A program made the position numbers and the translations under genes. 6,954 nucleotides of DNA from a bacterium (GTDB lineage Bacteria > Patescibacteriota > Minisyncoccia > Minisyncoccales > JAGMAB01). Each line of letters starts with the position of its first letter. Position 1 is the stretch's first letter. This document shows, one piece after another, positions 1 to 5,823 of the stretch. Location of the stretch: assembly GCA_030643665.1 (NCBI GenBank), contig DAOWKS010000044.1, positions 1-6,954 of the forward strand, read 5' to 3'. The notes under the pieces were generated by a model. It was not told where the DNA came from and did no database searches. It was given only the letters and a program-made list of their open reading frames with translations.

Positions 1-2
1 AA

Positions 3-125
3 TTTGTCAAACAGTACAAGAAGGAGTGCGCCGAGGGGTTTGTTGATTATGTGCTGGCCGACACTTCGCGGCCGTTCGATTTGCTGCTGGCGAGCTACCT
101 CGCCAAGCGCGCAAAGCTGGGTTAA
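3..125 (+). CDS. C-terminal fragment, DUF58-like protein (partial)
   Basis: An open frame enters from the left edge and gives 40 residues ending in TAA. The readable end includes DYVLADTSRPFD followed by LLASYLAKRAKLG. This matches my memory of the C-terminus of DUF58 (von Willebrand A-like) proteins, where an 'I/VDYv..dTs.PfD..L..YL.kR' pattern closes the domain; these usually sit beside MoxR ATPases. Most codons end in G or C, and GC is 67 of the first 120 bases, far above the rest of the window. It is the only gene on the plus strand. Either it was acquired from a GC-richer organism or the contig is joined wrongly here. The family call rests on about 25 residues, so it is tentative; partial protein-coding status is more secure than the family name. 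Confidence 0.5.
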   Translation, partial: FVKQYKKECAEGFVDYVLADTSRPFDLLLASYLAKRAKLG

Positions 126-130
126 GACAA

Positions 131-262
131 GAGAATGACAAAGCTCAAAGCTCAAATGACAAATCAAATCCAAAATCCAAATGACAAAAAAGGTTTTTAA
201 TTATTTGACATTTAGTCATTTGACATTGAATTGACATTTGACATTTGAGCTTTGACATTTTT
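131..262. repeat. Imperfect inverted repeat built from short TTTGACAT units
   Basis: The left half carries AATGACAAA at 134-142, 155-163 and 180-188. The right half carries TTGACAT at 205-211, 220-226, 231-237, 238-244 and 252-258. The outer ends pair well: 134-149 (AATGACAAAGCTCAAA) against the complement of 244-259, with 15 of 16 matching. The two halves would fold into a long imperfect hairpin around about 190. It lies between the ends of two convergent genes, so it could terminate transcription from both sides. Low-complexity AAATGTCAAA-type arrays of this kind are, from memory, common dispersed intergenic repeats in environmental bacterial genomes. No coding potential is seen. Confidence 0.7.
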
Positions 263-265
263 AGG

Positions 266-895
266 TTAACGTGAATAATATTCAAAAATTGCCGAAATTT
301 CTACCGGCGGAGCCGCTTCTTCCAAGCTCGGCTCGCCCGTAACTTTCCCTTCTAATTGCGCAACATTTAATTTAAGCCAATTCGGAGCAGTATGTTTTTT
401 TAATGTTATTGGAATATTCTGAAAAATCTTTTTTTTCTTGGAAATGGGTTTAATTTTAATAATATCTCCTTTCCCAACTAAAAAACTGGCGATATTAACA
501 GATTTATTATTAACCAAAAAATGGCAATGAGAAATCATTTGTCTTGCCTCTTTGCGGGAACAAGCAAAACCCAGCCGAAAAACTACATTATCCAAACGGG
601 TCTCTAAAATTTTAATCAGCAAATCAGACGCGTCCTTTCCTTGCTTTGCTTTATTTAACGCTTCTTTCACATATTTGCGAAATTGTATTTCTTTTAAATT
701 ATACCATTCTCTTAATTTTCGCTTCTCTCTTAATTCCTTTCCATATTCAGAAGGAGCCTTTGCCCTCTTTTTTCTTTTTGGGCCGGGCGGATAATTCTTT
801 TTGAGCATCGGACATTTTAACGATAAGCATTTTTCACCCTTGAGAAACAATTTCACCCCAACTCTTCTGCAAATTTTACATTTTGGATTAAGCAT
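266..895 (-). CDS. rpsD: 30S ribosomal protein S4, zinc-binding type
   Basis: S4 is a primary 16S rRNA-binding protein that nucleates assembly of the 30S body; in many bacteria it also represses its own operon. The 209 residues are close to the usual 200-210. Residues 1-30 carry four cysteines (C6, C9, C23, C28) in a CKICRR ... KCLSLKC arrangement, the zinc-binding form of S4. The S4 RNA-binding domain begins near residue 98 (TRLDNVVFRLGFACSRKEAR) and runs to about 150. The C-terminus ends in the expected EYYSR. The ATG lies one base after the rpsK stop, with a GAGG about 10 bases upstream inside the rpsK end, so translation is probably coupled. It is the last gene of the cluster here: rpoA and rplQ, its usual followers, are missing. 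Confidence 0.97.
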   Translation of the reverse strand: MLNPKCKICRRVGVKLFLKGEKCLSLKCPMLKKNYPPGPKRKKRAKAPSEYGKELREKRKLREWYNLKEIQFRKYVKEALNKAKQGKDASDLLIKILETRLDNVVFRLGFACSRKEARQMISHCHFLVNNKSVNIASFLVGKGDIIKIKPISKKKKIFQNIPITLKKHTAPNWLKLNVAQLEGKVTGEPSLEEAAPPVEISAIFEYYSR

Positions 896-896
896 A

Positions 897-1346
897 CTAA
901 ACTCGCCTCACTTTATGGGGCCTGCATCCGTTATGGGGAACAGGAGTAACATCTGTTATTGAAATAACATCCAAACCCCGCGCGGCTAAAGACCTAATTG
1001 CTGATTCTCGACCGGAACCAACGCCTTTGACAAAAATTACTATTTTTTCAATGCCTATTTTTTTTATTGCCGCGCTCATTGCTTCAGCCACTTTTGAAGC
1101 GGCAAAAGGCGTAGCTTTTTTTGTTCCCTTAAAACCAATAGAGCCGGCGCTTGCCCAATGTAAAACATTCCCATTAAAATCAGTTAAAGTAATAATGGTA
1201 TTGTTGTAAGAAGAAGAAATATAAATATTCCCCTCTTTGATTTTTTGAGAGGTTTTTTTAATTTCTTTTTTTACTTTCGCTTCCACTCTCTCTTTTTCCT
1301 CAAACAACTCTTCTTTAGTTTTAGTAATAATCCGTTTTTTTCCCAT
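897..1346 (-). CDS. rpsK: 30S ribosomal protein S11
   Basis: S11 lies on the 30S platform and contacts 16S rRNA and the mRNA exit path near S7 and S18. The core is clear: IYISSSYNNTIITLTD near residues 41-56, WASAGSIGFKGTKKATPFAA in the middle, and GVGSGRESAIRSLAARGLDV then PHNGCRPHKVRRV at the end. The last motif is normally GCRPPK(K/R)RRV. At 149 residues it is about 20 longer than the E. coli protein (129). The excess is a lysine- and glutamate-rich N-terminal segment (about residues 7-38) likely to be helical. The ATG is the first in frame before the core, but no Shine-Dalgarno motif precedes it. A 39-base AT-rich gap separates it from rpsM and contains AAAAATT-TTC-AATTTTT (1354-1370), a small inverted repeat. 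Confidence 0.97.
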   Translation of the reverse strand: MGKKRIITKTKEELFEEKERVEAKVKKEIKKTSQKIKEGNIYISSSYNNTIITLTDFNGNVLHWASAGSIGFKGTKKATPFAASKVAEAMSAAIKKIGIEKIVIFVKGVGSGRESAIRSLAARGLDVISITDVTPVPHNGCRPHKVRRV

Positions 1347-1385
1347 AATAATTAAAAATTTTCAATTTTTATGCATAGCAAAAAG

Positions 1386-1775
1386 TTACTTTGCTTCAGG
1401 CGCTGCTTTCTTCCCTGAACTCACGGTTTTTCTTACATTGCCCCGAACGGTTCGGGTATTAGTTCTGGTTTTTTGTCCTCGTACCGGCAGTCCTTTTATA
1501 TGCCGAATTCCCTGCCAGCTGTCAATATCTTTTAATCGTTTAAGATTGACCATTATATCTCTTTTTAATTCTCCTTCAATTTTATATTTTTTTTCAATAA
1601 TCTCTTTAAGTTGGTTAACTTCCGCCGGAGTTAGTTTGGAGGCCTGACAAGAAACATTGATTTTTGTTTCGGCTAAAATTTTCCTGCTCAAAGACCGACC
1701 TATACCATAGATATAGGTTAAAGCAAATAATATTTGTTTGTTTTCCGGGATATTAACTCCCACAATTCTTGGCAT
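1386..1775 (-). CDS. rpsM: 30S ribosomal protein S13
   Basis: S13 sits in the 30S head, contacts the P-site tRNA through its basic tail and forms bridges to the 50S subunit. The 129 residues begin MPRIVGVNIPENKQILFALT and contain YGIGRSLSRKIL (helix-hairpin-helix-type segment, about 23-34), GELKRDI near 68-74, and the signature HIKGLPVRGQKTRTNTRTVRG at about 93-113. The C-terminus is basic with an alanine-rich end, slightly longer than the E. coli protein (118). It follows rpmJ after 5 bases, the normal order. Upstream of the ATG is only a weak AAGG, so translation may depend on ribosomes finishing rpmJ. Confidence 0.97.
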   Translation of the reverse strand: MPRIVGVNIPENKQILFALTYIYGIGRSLSRKILAETKINVSCQASKLTPAEVNQLKEIIEKKYKIEGELKRDIMVNLKRLKDIDSWQGIRHIKGLPVRGQKTRTNTRTVRGNVRKTVSSGKKAAPEAK

Positions 1776-1780
1776 AAAAT

Positions 1781-1897
1781 TTAACCTTGTCTTTGTTTAT
1801 GTCTAGGATTCTTTTTACAAATAACATAAACTCGTCCCTTTCTACGGACGATTTTACAATCTTTACAAATTTTTTTAACTGATGAACGCACTTTCAT
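1781..1897 (-). CDS. rpmJ: 50S ribosomal protein L36, zinc-ribbon form
   Basis: This very short gene reads 38 codons from ATG (1895-1897) to TAA (1781-1783). The protein begins MKVRSSVKKICKDCKIVRRK and ends NPRHKQRQG. It has the zinc-binding set of L36: C11, C14, C27 and H33, giving the C-X2-C-X12-C-X5-H pattern of the cysteine-containing paralogue. L36 is the smallest 50S protein and binds 23S rRNA near the peptidyl transferase region. It lies 4 bases after infA and 5 bases before rpsM, exactly where L36 is expected in the bacterial order infA-rpmJ-rpsM. Length, composition and position agree, leaving little doubt. Confidence 0.97.
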   Translation of the reverse strand: MKVRSSVKKICKDCKIVRRKGRVYVICKKNPRHKQRQG

Positions 1898-1901
1898 TTT
1901 T

Positions 1902-2126
1902 TTATTTCGCGCGATAGACAATTCTTCCCCTTTCCTCGTCATAAGGGCTCATTTCTACCGTTACTCTGTCTCCGGGCAAGATTTTAATTCTATACATTCT
2001 CATTTTTCCGGAAAGATGAGCGTTTATTTCTTTGCCATCGTCTAATTTAATTCTAAAATGGGTGGCTGGTAAGGCCTCTAAAACAATCCCCTCTTTTCTA
2101 AAAATCTTTTTATCAGAAGTCGGCAT
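1902..2126 (-). CDS. infA: Translation initiation factor IF-1
   Basis: IF-1 is a one-domain OB-fold (S1-like) protein that occupies the 30S A site during initiation and assists IF-2 and IF-3. The 74 residues match the usual 72 or so. The core reads EGIVLEALPATHFRIKLDDG, then LSGKMRMYRIKILPGDRVTV and MSPYDEERGRIVYR, the bacterial IF-1 signature rather than archaeal aIF1A. The start is the ATG at 2124-2126; no Shine-Dalgarno motif is visible in the AT-rich 35-base gap before it. A possible promoter overlaps the end of the preceding gene and would leave a leader of only about 8 bases. It heads the ribosomal block. Confidence 0.97.
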   Translation of the reverse strand: MPTSDKKIFRKEGIVLEALPATHFRIKLDDGKEINAHLSGKMRMYRIKILPGDRVTVEMSPYDEERGRIVYRAK

Positions 2127-2140
2127 TTTATCTTAAAATT

Positions 2141-2169
2141 AGTTTAACAAAATTTTTTAATTTAGTCAA
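2141..2169 (-). promoter_or_regulatory. Possible sigma-70 promoter for the infA-rpsD block
   Basis: On the minus strand a TTGACT (2164-2169) is followed after exactly 17 bases by TAAACT (2141-2146). The -35 box matches consensus at 5 of 6 positions and the -10 at about 4 of 6. The -35 box overlaps the stop codon of the preceding 401-codon gene. Transcription would begin near 2134, leaving a leader of about 8 bases before the infA ATG, nearly leaderless. The very AT-rich setting makes chance matches likely. Confidence 0.35.
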
Positions 2170-3367
2170 GATTGAATTCAATTTTGATTTTCTCTATTTG
2201 TTTCGGAACCTTTTTTACCCAAAATGGCCAAAAGCGAACATCGGTCTTGATAATCTGGGGTTGATTTTCCAAAAAAAGCTTAACCTCGCTCAAAGATTTT
2301 TCTGTGAGCGCTTTTTTTAGATTTGTTTGCTCAAGAGCTGAATAAATCTTACCTCGCAATTCTAAATCAAAACTCATTTTACCTGATTCAATATCAACAA
2401 CCTCTGAAAAATAATTGATTTCCAAACTCTCTTGCTCAAGTTCTTTGTTTTGAGGAAGCTGGGAAAGAATAAACATTTTAGCAAAATCCTCAAGAGCTTT
2501 TCTTTTAAATACTAAGACAGTTGATTTGGCTTTTGCCTGAACACTAAATTTTTCCTTTTCTTGTTTTAGTTCCGCAGATGAAGATGTTTTTATAATTTCT
2601 GTTTCCAAAGCCGAATCCAATAAAATGAATTCTGAAGAAACCTCGTTTTTTAAAGCGGTTTTACAATCCTGAATTGTTTTTTCCTTTACTGTTTTTTCCG
2701 CAAGCTCTAAATCCTCCTGGCTAACCTGAATTACTTCCTCTTTTATGCCTCCTTCCATTGATTTAAATGACTTACCGTAAAATTTGGTATATCTTGAGGT
2801 ACCGGCAAAACCAGGAATAGAAAAAGTACTTGGCTCAATATTATATTCTGGCCCCGGCTTTTCTGCTTTCACTTTAATATCTAAAAAACCCGGCATGCCG
2901 GGAATAGTCACTCTTTCAATTGACCTGAATAATTTTCCCTCAGCTGAAACAAACCGGGTTGTCGCTATTAAAACTTGAGATGAAGTAGAATAAGCATTAT
3001 AAACCCGAATTATGCCTTCGGATTTCTTTTCTTTTAAAATCTTGCCTGAGGAAAAAAATTCTTCTGAAACAGTTTTTTCTTTTTCAAAAATTTCTCCCGG
3101 AATAACTCTGTTTGAAAAATCAACATTTTTGGCTGTTTTATCAACAGTCAAATTCGTTTCAAAATTTAAAATTTCCGTTTCAGGCCAAATTTCTATTTCT
3201 GCTTTTGAAAGAGTAAAATAGCAAAAAGCAAAACAAAAAGCAAAAGTTAACATTAACATTAAAGAAGCAGCTCTTTTATTAGATGAAAAATGTTCTTTTT
3301 CTGTTTCTTCAACTGTTTCTTTATTTGCTTCTTTTGGAGGCAAAATGTCATATATTTTTTCCTTCAT
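2162..3367 (-). CDS. Single-pass membrane protein with large extracytoplasmic domain, baseplate J-like region
   Basis: Function unknown. The 401 residues have a charged cytoplasmic N-terminus (1-32, acidic then KR at 31-32), one membrane segment at about 33-53 (ASLMLMLTFAFCFAFCYFTL) and a long C-terminal part that should lie outside. No signal-peptidase site is evident, so it is probably membrane-anchored. Residues about 119-207 hold the recognisable block: IIRVYNAYSTSSQVLIATTR, FVSAEGKLFR, then a Pro/Gly-rich loop and PGPEYNIEPSTFSIPGFAGT. I recall this block from many Parcubacteria hypothetical proteins, some annotated as baseplate J-like. The rest (about 210-401) is lysine/glutamate-rich alpha-beta sequence without a known motif. 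It starts 4 bases after the alaS stop with no clear ribosome site, so it is probably co-transcribed and translationally coupled to alaS. The neighbouring gene says nothing certain about its job. Confidence 0.85.
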   Translation of the reverse strand: MKEKIYDILPPKEANKETVEETEKEHFSSNKRAASLMLMLTFAFCFAFCYFTLSKAEIEIWPETEILNFETNLTVDKTAKNVDFSNRVIPGEIFEKEKTVSEEFFSSGKILKEKKSEGIIRVYNAYSTSSQVLIATTRFVSAEGKLFRSIERVTIPGMPGFLDIKVKAEKPGPEYNIEPSTFSIPGFAGTSRYTKFYGKSFKSMEGGIKEEVIQVSQEDLELAEKTVKEKTIQDCKTALKNEVSSEFILLDSALETEIIKTSSSAELKQEKEKFSVQAKAKSTVLVFKRKALEDFAKMFILSQLPQNKELEQESLEINYFSEVVDIESGKMSFDLELRGKIYSALEQTNLKKALTEKSLSEVKLFLENQPQIIKTDVRFWPFWVKKVPKQIEKIKIEFNLD

Positions 3368-3371
3368 AATT

Positions 3372-5183
3372 TTAGTATAGCAGAATTGCTTTAATTCTTC
3401 TAATGCCGGCGCTTGAAGATTCTTGTTTTATAATTTTAAATTGACCAAGCTCGGAAGTTCTCTTTATATGAGGACCGGCGCAAATTTCCTTGGAAATATC
3501 GCCTATTGAATAAACACTTACCTTCTCTGGATACTTCTCCTTAAAAAATGATAAAGCGCCTGACTTTATTGCTTGTTTTAATGGCATCTCTTGTTTTTTT
3601 ACTTCTAAATTTTCTTTAATTTTTTGATTAACTAAATCCTCAACTTTTTTTATTTCTTTTGAAGTGAGTTTTCTATCAAAGGAAAAATCAAACCGCAATC
3701 TTTCCAAAGTAATATCAGAACCCATTTGCTTTACTTTATTTCCTAAAACTTTTCTTAAAGCGCTGTGTAAAAGATGCGTTGCCGTATGAAGTTTTGGAGA
3801 AAACTGACCCCCGCCGCCAAATTTCTTTTCCTTGCCTGCTCTGGAAATCTCCTGATGTTTTTTAAGGGCTTGCTTAAAACCTTTTTCGTCAACCTGTTGA
3901 CCCTGCTCTTTTGCAATCTCTTTTGTCATTTCAATTGGAAATCCATAACTCTGATATAAATCAAATGCTTGTCTTCCGCTAATATCTCCTTTAGCAACAA
4001 TTGAACTAGTTTCTTTTATTCCTTTTTCCAGTGTTTTCTCAAATTTTTCCTCTTCTTTTTGGATAACTGCTAAAATATCTGTTTCTTTTGATTTAACTTC
4101 CGGATATATTCCTTTATAAATCTCTGATATTTTTTTAATCGGTTCAACATACCAATTTTCCGTCAAATTTAAAACTTTAGCATATCTAATTGACCGCCTA
4201 AGAATTCGTCTAAGAATATACTCTCTACCCAAATTACTCGGAACAATGCCCTCGCTAATAAGAAATGACGCTCCACGAAGATGGTCGGCTAAAATCCTAA
4301 AAATTCTTTTTTCCCGCTCATATTTTTTAGAACATTTTTTTTCTATTTCCTGAATAATCGGCAAAAATAAATCTGTTTCGCAAACTGAAGACTTTTTTTG
4401 TAAAATTGAGCATATCCTCTCAAACCCCATTCCAGTATCTACATTTCTCTGCGGAAGAGATTTATATTTTCCATTCTGAGCTTTATCATATTCCATAAAA
4501 ACAAGATTCCAGATTTCCATAAATCTCTGACAATGAAGACAATTGGGTCCGCAATCTTTTCTATTACAGCCAAATTCCTCTCCTCTGTCATAATGAATCT
4601 CTGAACAGGGTCCGCAAATTCCTGTCTCTCCTACTGGTCCCCAAAGATTGTCTTCTTCTCCAAATTCCTTGATTCTTTCTTTAGGAATGCCCTGCTTCAG
4701 CCAGATTTTTTCCGACTCATTATCCCGGGGAATATCTTTATCTTGCCCCGCACCTCCCGTTTCAGCGGGATGGTGCAAAGTGCCTTTAAAAATAGTGATA
4801 TAAAATCTATTTTCATTCAAGCCAAGCTCGTCAACTAAAAATTCCAAAGCGTATTTAATTGCTTCTTCCTTAAAATAATATCCTTTTTCATCCTGGCCGA
4901 TTGACCAATTTCCCAGCATTTCAAAAAAAGTATTATGAGTATCATCACCTATCTCTTCAATATCATCGCCCCGAAAACACTTCTGGCAAGTAGTCAAATA
5001 TCTGGTTCCAAAATCTTTCAAAACATCTTTTTCTCCTGATAAATATAAGGAAAATTGCTGCATTCCGGCCGTGGTAAATAAAACACTGGGGTCGGTTGGC
5101 AATAAAGAAGAAGAAGGCGCAATTTTATGCCCTTTTTTCTCAAAGAATTTTAAAAATTTTTGCCGCAATTCTGTTGAAGTCAT
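3372..5183 (-). CDS. alaS: Alanyl-tRNA synthetase, short form lacking the C-Ala domain
   Basis: It charges tRNA-Ala with alanine using ATP in the cytoplasm. The class II catalytic core is present: VLFTTAGMQQF (34-44), CFRGDDIEEIG and NTFFEMLGNWSIG (motif 2 region, 69-96), GPCSEIHYDRG (191-201), and VDTGMGFERICS (motif 3, 248-259). A cysteine cluster (C206, C211, C215, C218) could bind zinc. The editing domain keeps its metal ligands: HTATH (H466, H470) and CAGPH (C568, H572), so mischarged Ser or Gly can probably be cleared. The protein has 603 residues against 876 in E. coli. About 100 residues of beta-barrel linker before HTATH and the C-terminal C-Ala domain are absent, and it stops just after GIRRIKAI. 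This matches short CPR forms I recall, so it is not a truncation. The ATG lacks a Shine-Dalgarno motif. Residues about 135-147 look like an insertion encoded by a GC-rich hairpin. Confidence 0.96.
   Translation of the reverse strand: MTSTELRQKFLKFFEKKGHKIAPSSSLLPTDPSVLFTTAGMQQFSLYLSGEKDVLKDFGTRYLTTCQKCFRGDDIEEIGDDTHNTFFEMLGNWSIGQDEKGYYFKEEAIKYALEFLVDELGLNENRFYITIFKGTLHHPAETGGAGQDKDIPRDNESEKIWLKQGIPKERIKEFGEEDNLWGPVGETGICGPCSEIHYDRGEEFGCNRKDCGPNCLHCQRFMEIWNLVFMEYDKAQNGKYKSLPQRNVDTGMGFERICSILQKKSSVCETDLFLPIIQEIEKKCSKKYEREKRIFRILADHLRGASFLISEGIVPSNLGREYILRRILRRSIRYAKVLNLTENWYVEPIKKISEIYKGIYPEVKSKETDILAVIQKEEEKFEKTLEKGIKETSSIVAKGDISGRQAFDLYQSYGFPIEMTKEIAKEQGQQVDEKGFKQALKKHQEISRAGKEKKFGGGGQFSPKLHTATHLLHSALRKVLGNKVKQMGSDITLERLRFDFSFDRKLTSKEIKKVEDLVNQKIKENLEVKKQEMPLKQAIKSGALSFFKEKYPEKVSVYSIGDISKEICAGPHIKRTSELGQFKIIKQESSSAGIRRIKAILLY
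4750..4776. repeat. GC-rich hairpin embedded in frame in alaS
   Basis: On the plus strand GCACC (4750-4754) and TCCCG (4755-4759) pair with CGGGA (4766-4770) and GGTGC (4772-4776), with a six-base loop (4760-4765) and one bulged T at 4771. This gives a ten-pair stem in AT-rich surroundings. On the coding strand it contributes most of LHHPAETGGA (AlaS 136-145). It lies between FKG and DKDIPRDNES, where homologues I recall run almost directly from one to the other. The inserted segment is estimated at about 13 codons (39 bases). The insertion is inferred; the hairpin is seen directly. Confidence 0.65.
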
Positions 5184-5190
5184 TAATTTA

Positions 5191-5220
5191 ATTCTTAAAT
5201 TTCATTCTTAAATTTCATTC
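5191..5220. repeat. 13-bp tandem repeat just upstream of alaS
   Basis: ATTCTTAAATTTC occurs at 5191-5203 and again at 5204-5216, followed by a partial third copy (ATTC). It lies 8 to 37 bases before the alaS start codon, in the untranslated leader. On the coding strand each unit contains an out-of-frame ATG that soon meets a stop. A weak promoter-like pair, TTGCTT (5240-5245) and TATAGA (5219-5224) with a 15-base gap, sits at its upstream edge; support for it is poor. Confidence 0.75.
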
Positions 5221-5247
5221 TATAAAAAAAATTGAATTTAAGCAAAC

Positions 5248-5274
5248 AAAAAACCGCATTTAATCATTGCGACT
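5248..5274 (-). terminator. Weak intrinsic terminator-like hairpin after the HTH gene
   Basis: Reading the minus strand, CGCA (5271-5268) pairs with TGCG (5258-5255) across a 9-base loop. Wobble pairs could extend the stem, and a run of six T (5253-5248) follows. It lies about 40 bases past the stop of the HTH gene and ahead of alaS. The stem is short, so this may only partly end transcription and may let some read through into alaS. Confidence 0.35.
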
Positions 5275-5284
5275 CAAAAAAAAG

Positions 5285-5297
5285 AAAAATAGGGAGA
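5285..5297. repeat. Left copy of 13-bp inverted repeat flanking the HTH gene
   Basis: AAAAATAGGGAGA here is the exact complement of 5942-5954. The two copies enclose the HTH gene, its leader and its 34-bp palindrome (about 670 bases). They could be ends of a small mobile unit, or matching mRNA leader and trailer segments able to pair. No target-site duplication is evident. Part of the match is homopolymer A, which lowers its weight. Confidence 0.5.
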
Positions 5298-5311
5298 GAA
5301 GAAAAATTGTG

Positions 5312-5818
5312 CTAATGTTTTCTCAAAGCACTATAAATGGACGTTAAAGCACTATAAATGGACGCTTCAGATATCTGGAAAATCTCTGCAATTTTCTTTT
5401 GTGTTAAGCGATCTTTTGATAAACAAGAAAAGCTTGCCAAATAAAGTGCTGTTCCTACCCTGATTGATATTTTGCGGTGTTTCCACATTTCTTTTTTTTC
5501 CGGCGATACCGATGCTAGGATTTCTTTGGTTCTTTCTGTTTCTTTCCTTGTTATTATTCCAACAGATTCTAGTAAAGGGAAATATCTTTTAATGAAATCT
5601 TCTTCGTTAATTATGGAAGACTCAGGTTTCACTTTCAAGATGTGATGTGCCGCTCTTCCAAAATCTTCTGCTATGTTTTTTACTTCCCCAAAAATCTCAA
5701 TCACTCTCGCCAGCCTATCCATTTCCATATCCATCTCCATCTCTCCGATATCCTTGATTTCTATTTCTTTGATTTGTTCTAGAATTCTTTCTCCCTTTTG
5801 TATTATGCTATTATTCAC
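5312..5818 (-). CDS. Helix-turn-helix protein with TFIIB/TFB cyclin-repeat-like C-terminus
   Basis: No exact family recognised. The protein has 168 residues. The N-terminal half is charged and helical, with a GEMEMDMEMD stretch (25-34) encoded by short triplet repeats. The C-terminal part, ISIRVGTALYLASF (117-130), then LTQKKIAEIFQISEASIY (138-155), resembles the end of a TFIIB-type cyclin repeat: 'ALYLAS' followed by a TQ-initiated helix-turn-helix, as in archaeal TFB. A generic bacterial HTH is the alternative. The final residues contain SIYSAL twice, from a 21-bp tandem duplication. The start is GTG at 5816-5818, chosen because AGAGGTGAT, a strong ribosome site, lies just upstream; the sequence before it does not continue as protein. 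It has its own promoter and a palindromic leader, suggesting a self-regulated DNA-binding protein. It interrupts mnmA and alaS and may be acquired DNA. That it is a gene is well supported; its function is inferred. Confidence 0.85.
   Translation of the reverse strand: MNNSIIQKGERILEQIKEIEIKDIGEMEMDMEMDRLARVIEIFGEVKNIAEDFGRAAHHILKVKPESSIINEEDFIKRYFPLLESVGIITRKETERTKEILASVSPEKKEMWKHRKISIRVGTALYLASFSCLSKDRLTQKKIAEIFQISEASIYSALTSIYSALRKH
5325..5366. repeat. 21-bp tandem duplication inside the HTH gene
   Basis: Two adjacent 21-base copies (5325-5345 and 5346-5366) sharing AAAGCACTATAAATGGACG differ at one position. Because 21 is seven codons, the frame is kept and the peptide (A/T)SIYSAL is doubled at AlaS-proximal protein positions 152-165, in the presumed recognition helix and the residues after it. 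The near identity implies a recent event. Confidence 0.9.
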
Positions 5819-5823
5819 TTTAC

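Noticed and set aside
131..262. CRISPR array.
   Set aside because: Units are too short, irregularly spaced and in both orientations, with no distinct spacers and no cas genes nearby.
552..794. Plus-strand 80-codon open frame opposite rpsD, and similar plus-strand frames opposite rpsK, rpsM, alaS and others.
   Set aside because: They lie within well-identified genes on the other strand, lack ribosome sites and show no recognisable protein.
1321..1332. TTAGTAATAATC in rpsK matching the left arm of the HTH operator.
   Set aside because: It lies inside coding sequence for ITK, is AT-rich, has no mirrored half, and is explained by chance.
1442..1456. Perfect inverted repeat CCCGAAC-G-GTTCGGG inside rpsM, a candidate third coding palindrome.
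   Set aside because: It encodes the strictly conserved TRTVRG of S13, so it arises from codon choice on required residues and not from an insertion.
2889..2902. Perfect 14-bp palindrome CCCGGCATGCCGGG in the 401-codon gene.
   Set aside because: It encodes PGMPG in a loop that appears shorter than in relatives I recall, so no insertion is implied. It is short enough to come from proline-glycine codons.
3215..3262. Low-complexity GCAAAA and TTAACAT repeats in the 401-codon gene.
   Set aside because: They encode the hydrophobic membrane segment, where few codon types give repetitive DNA.
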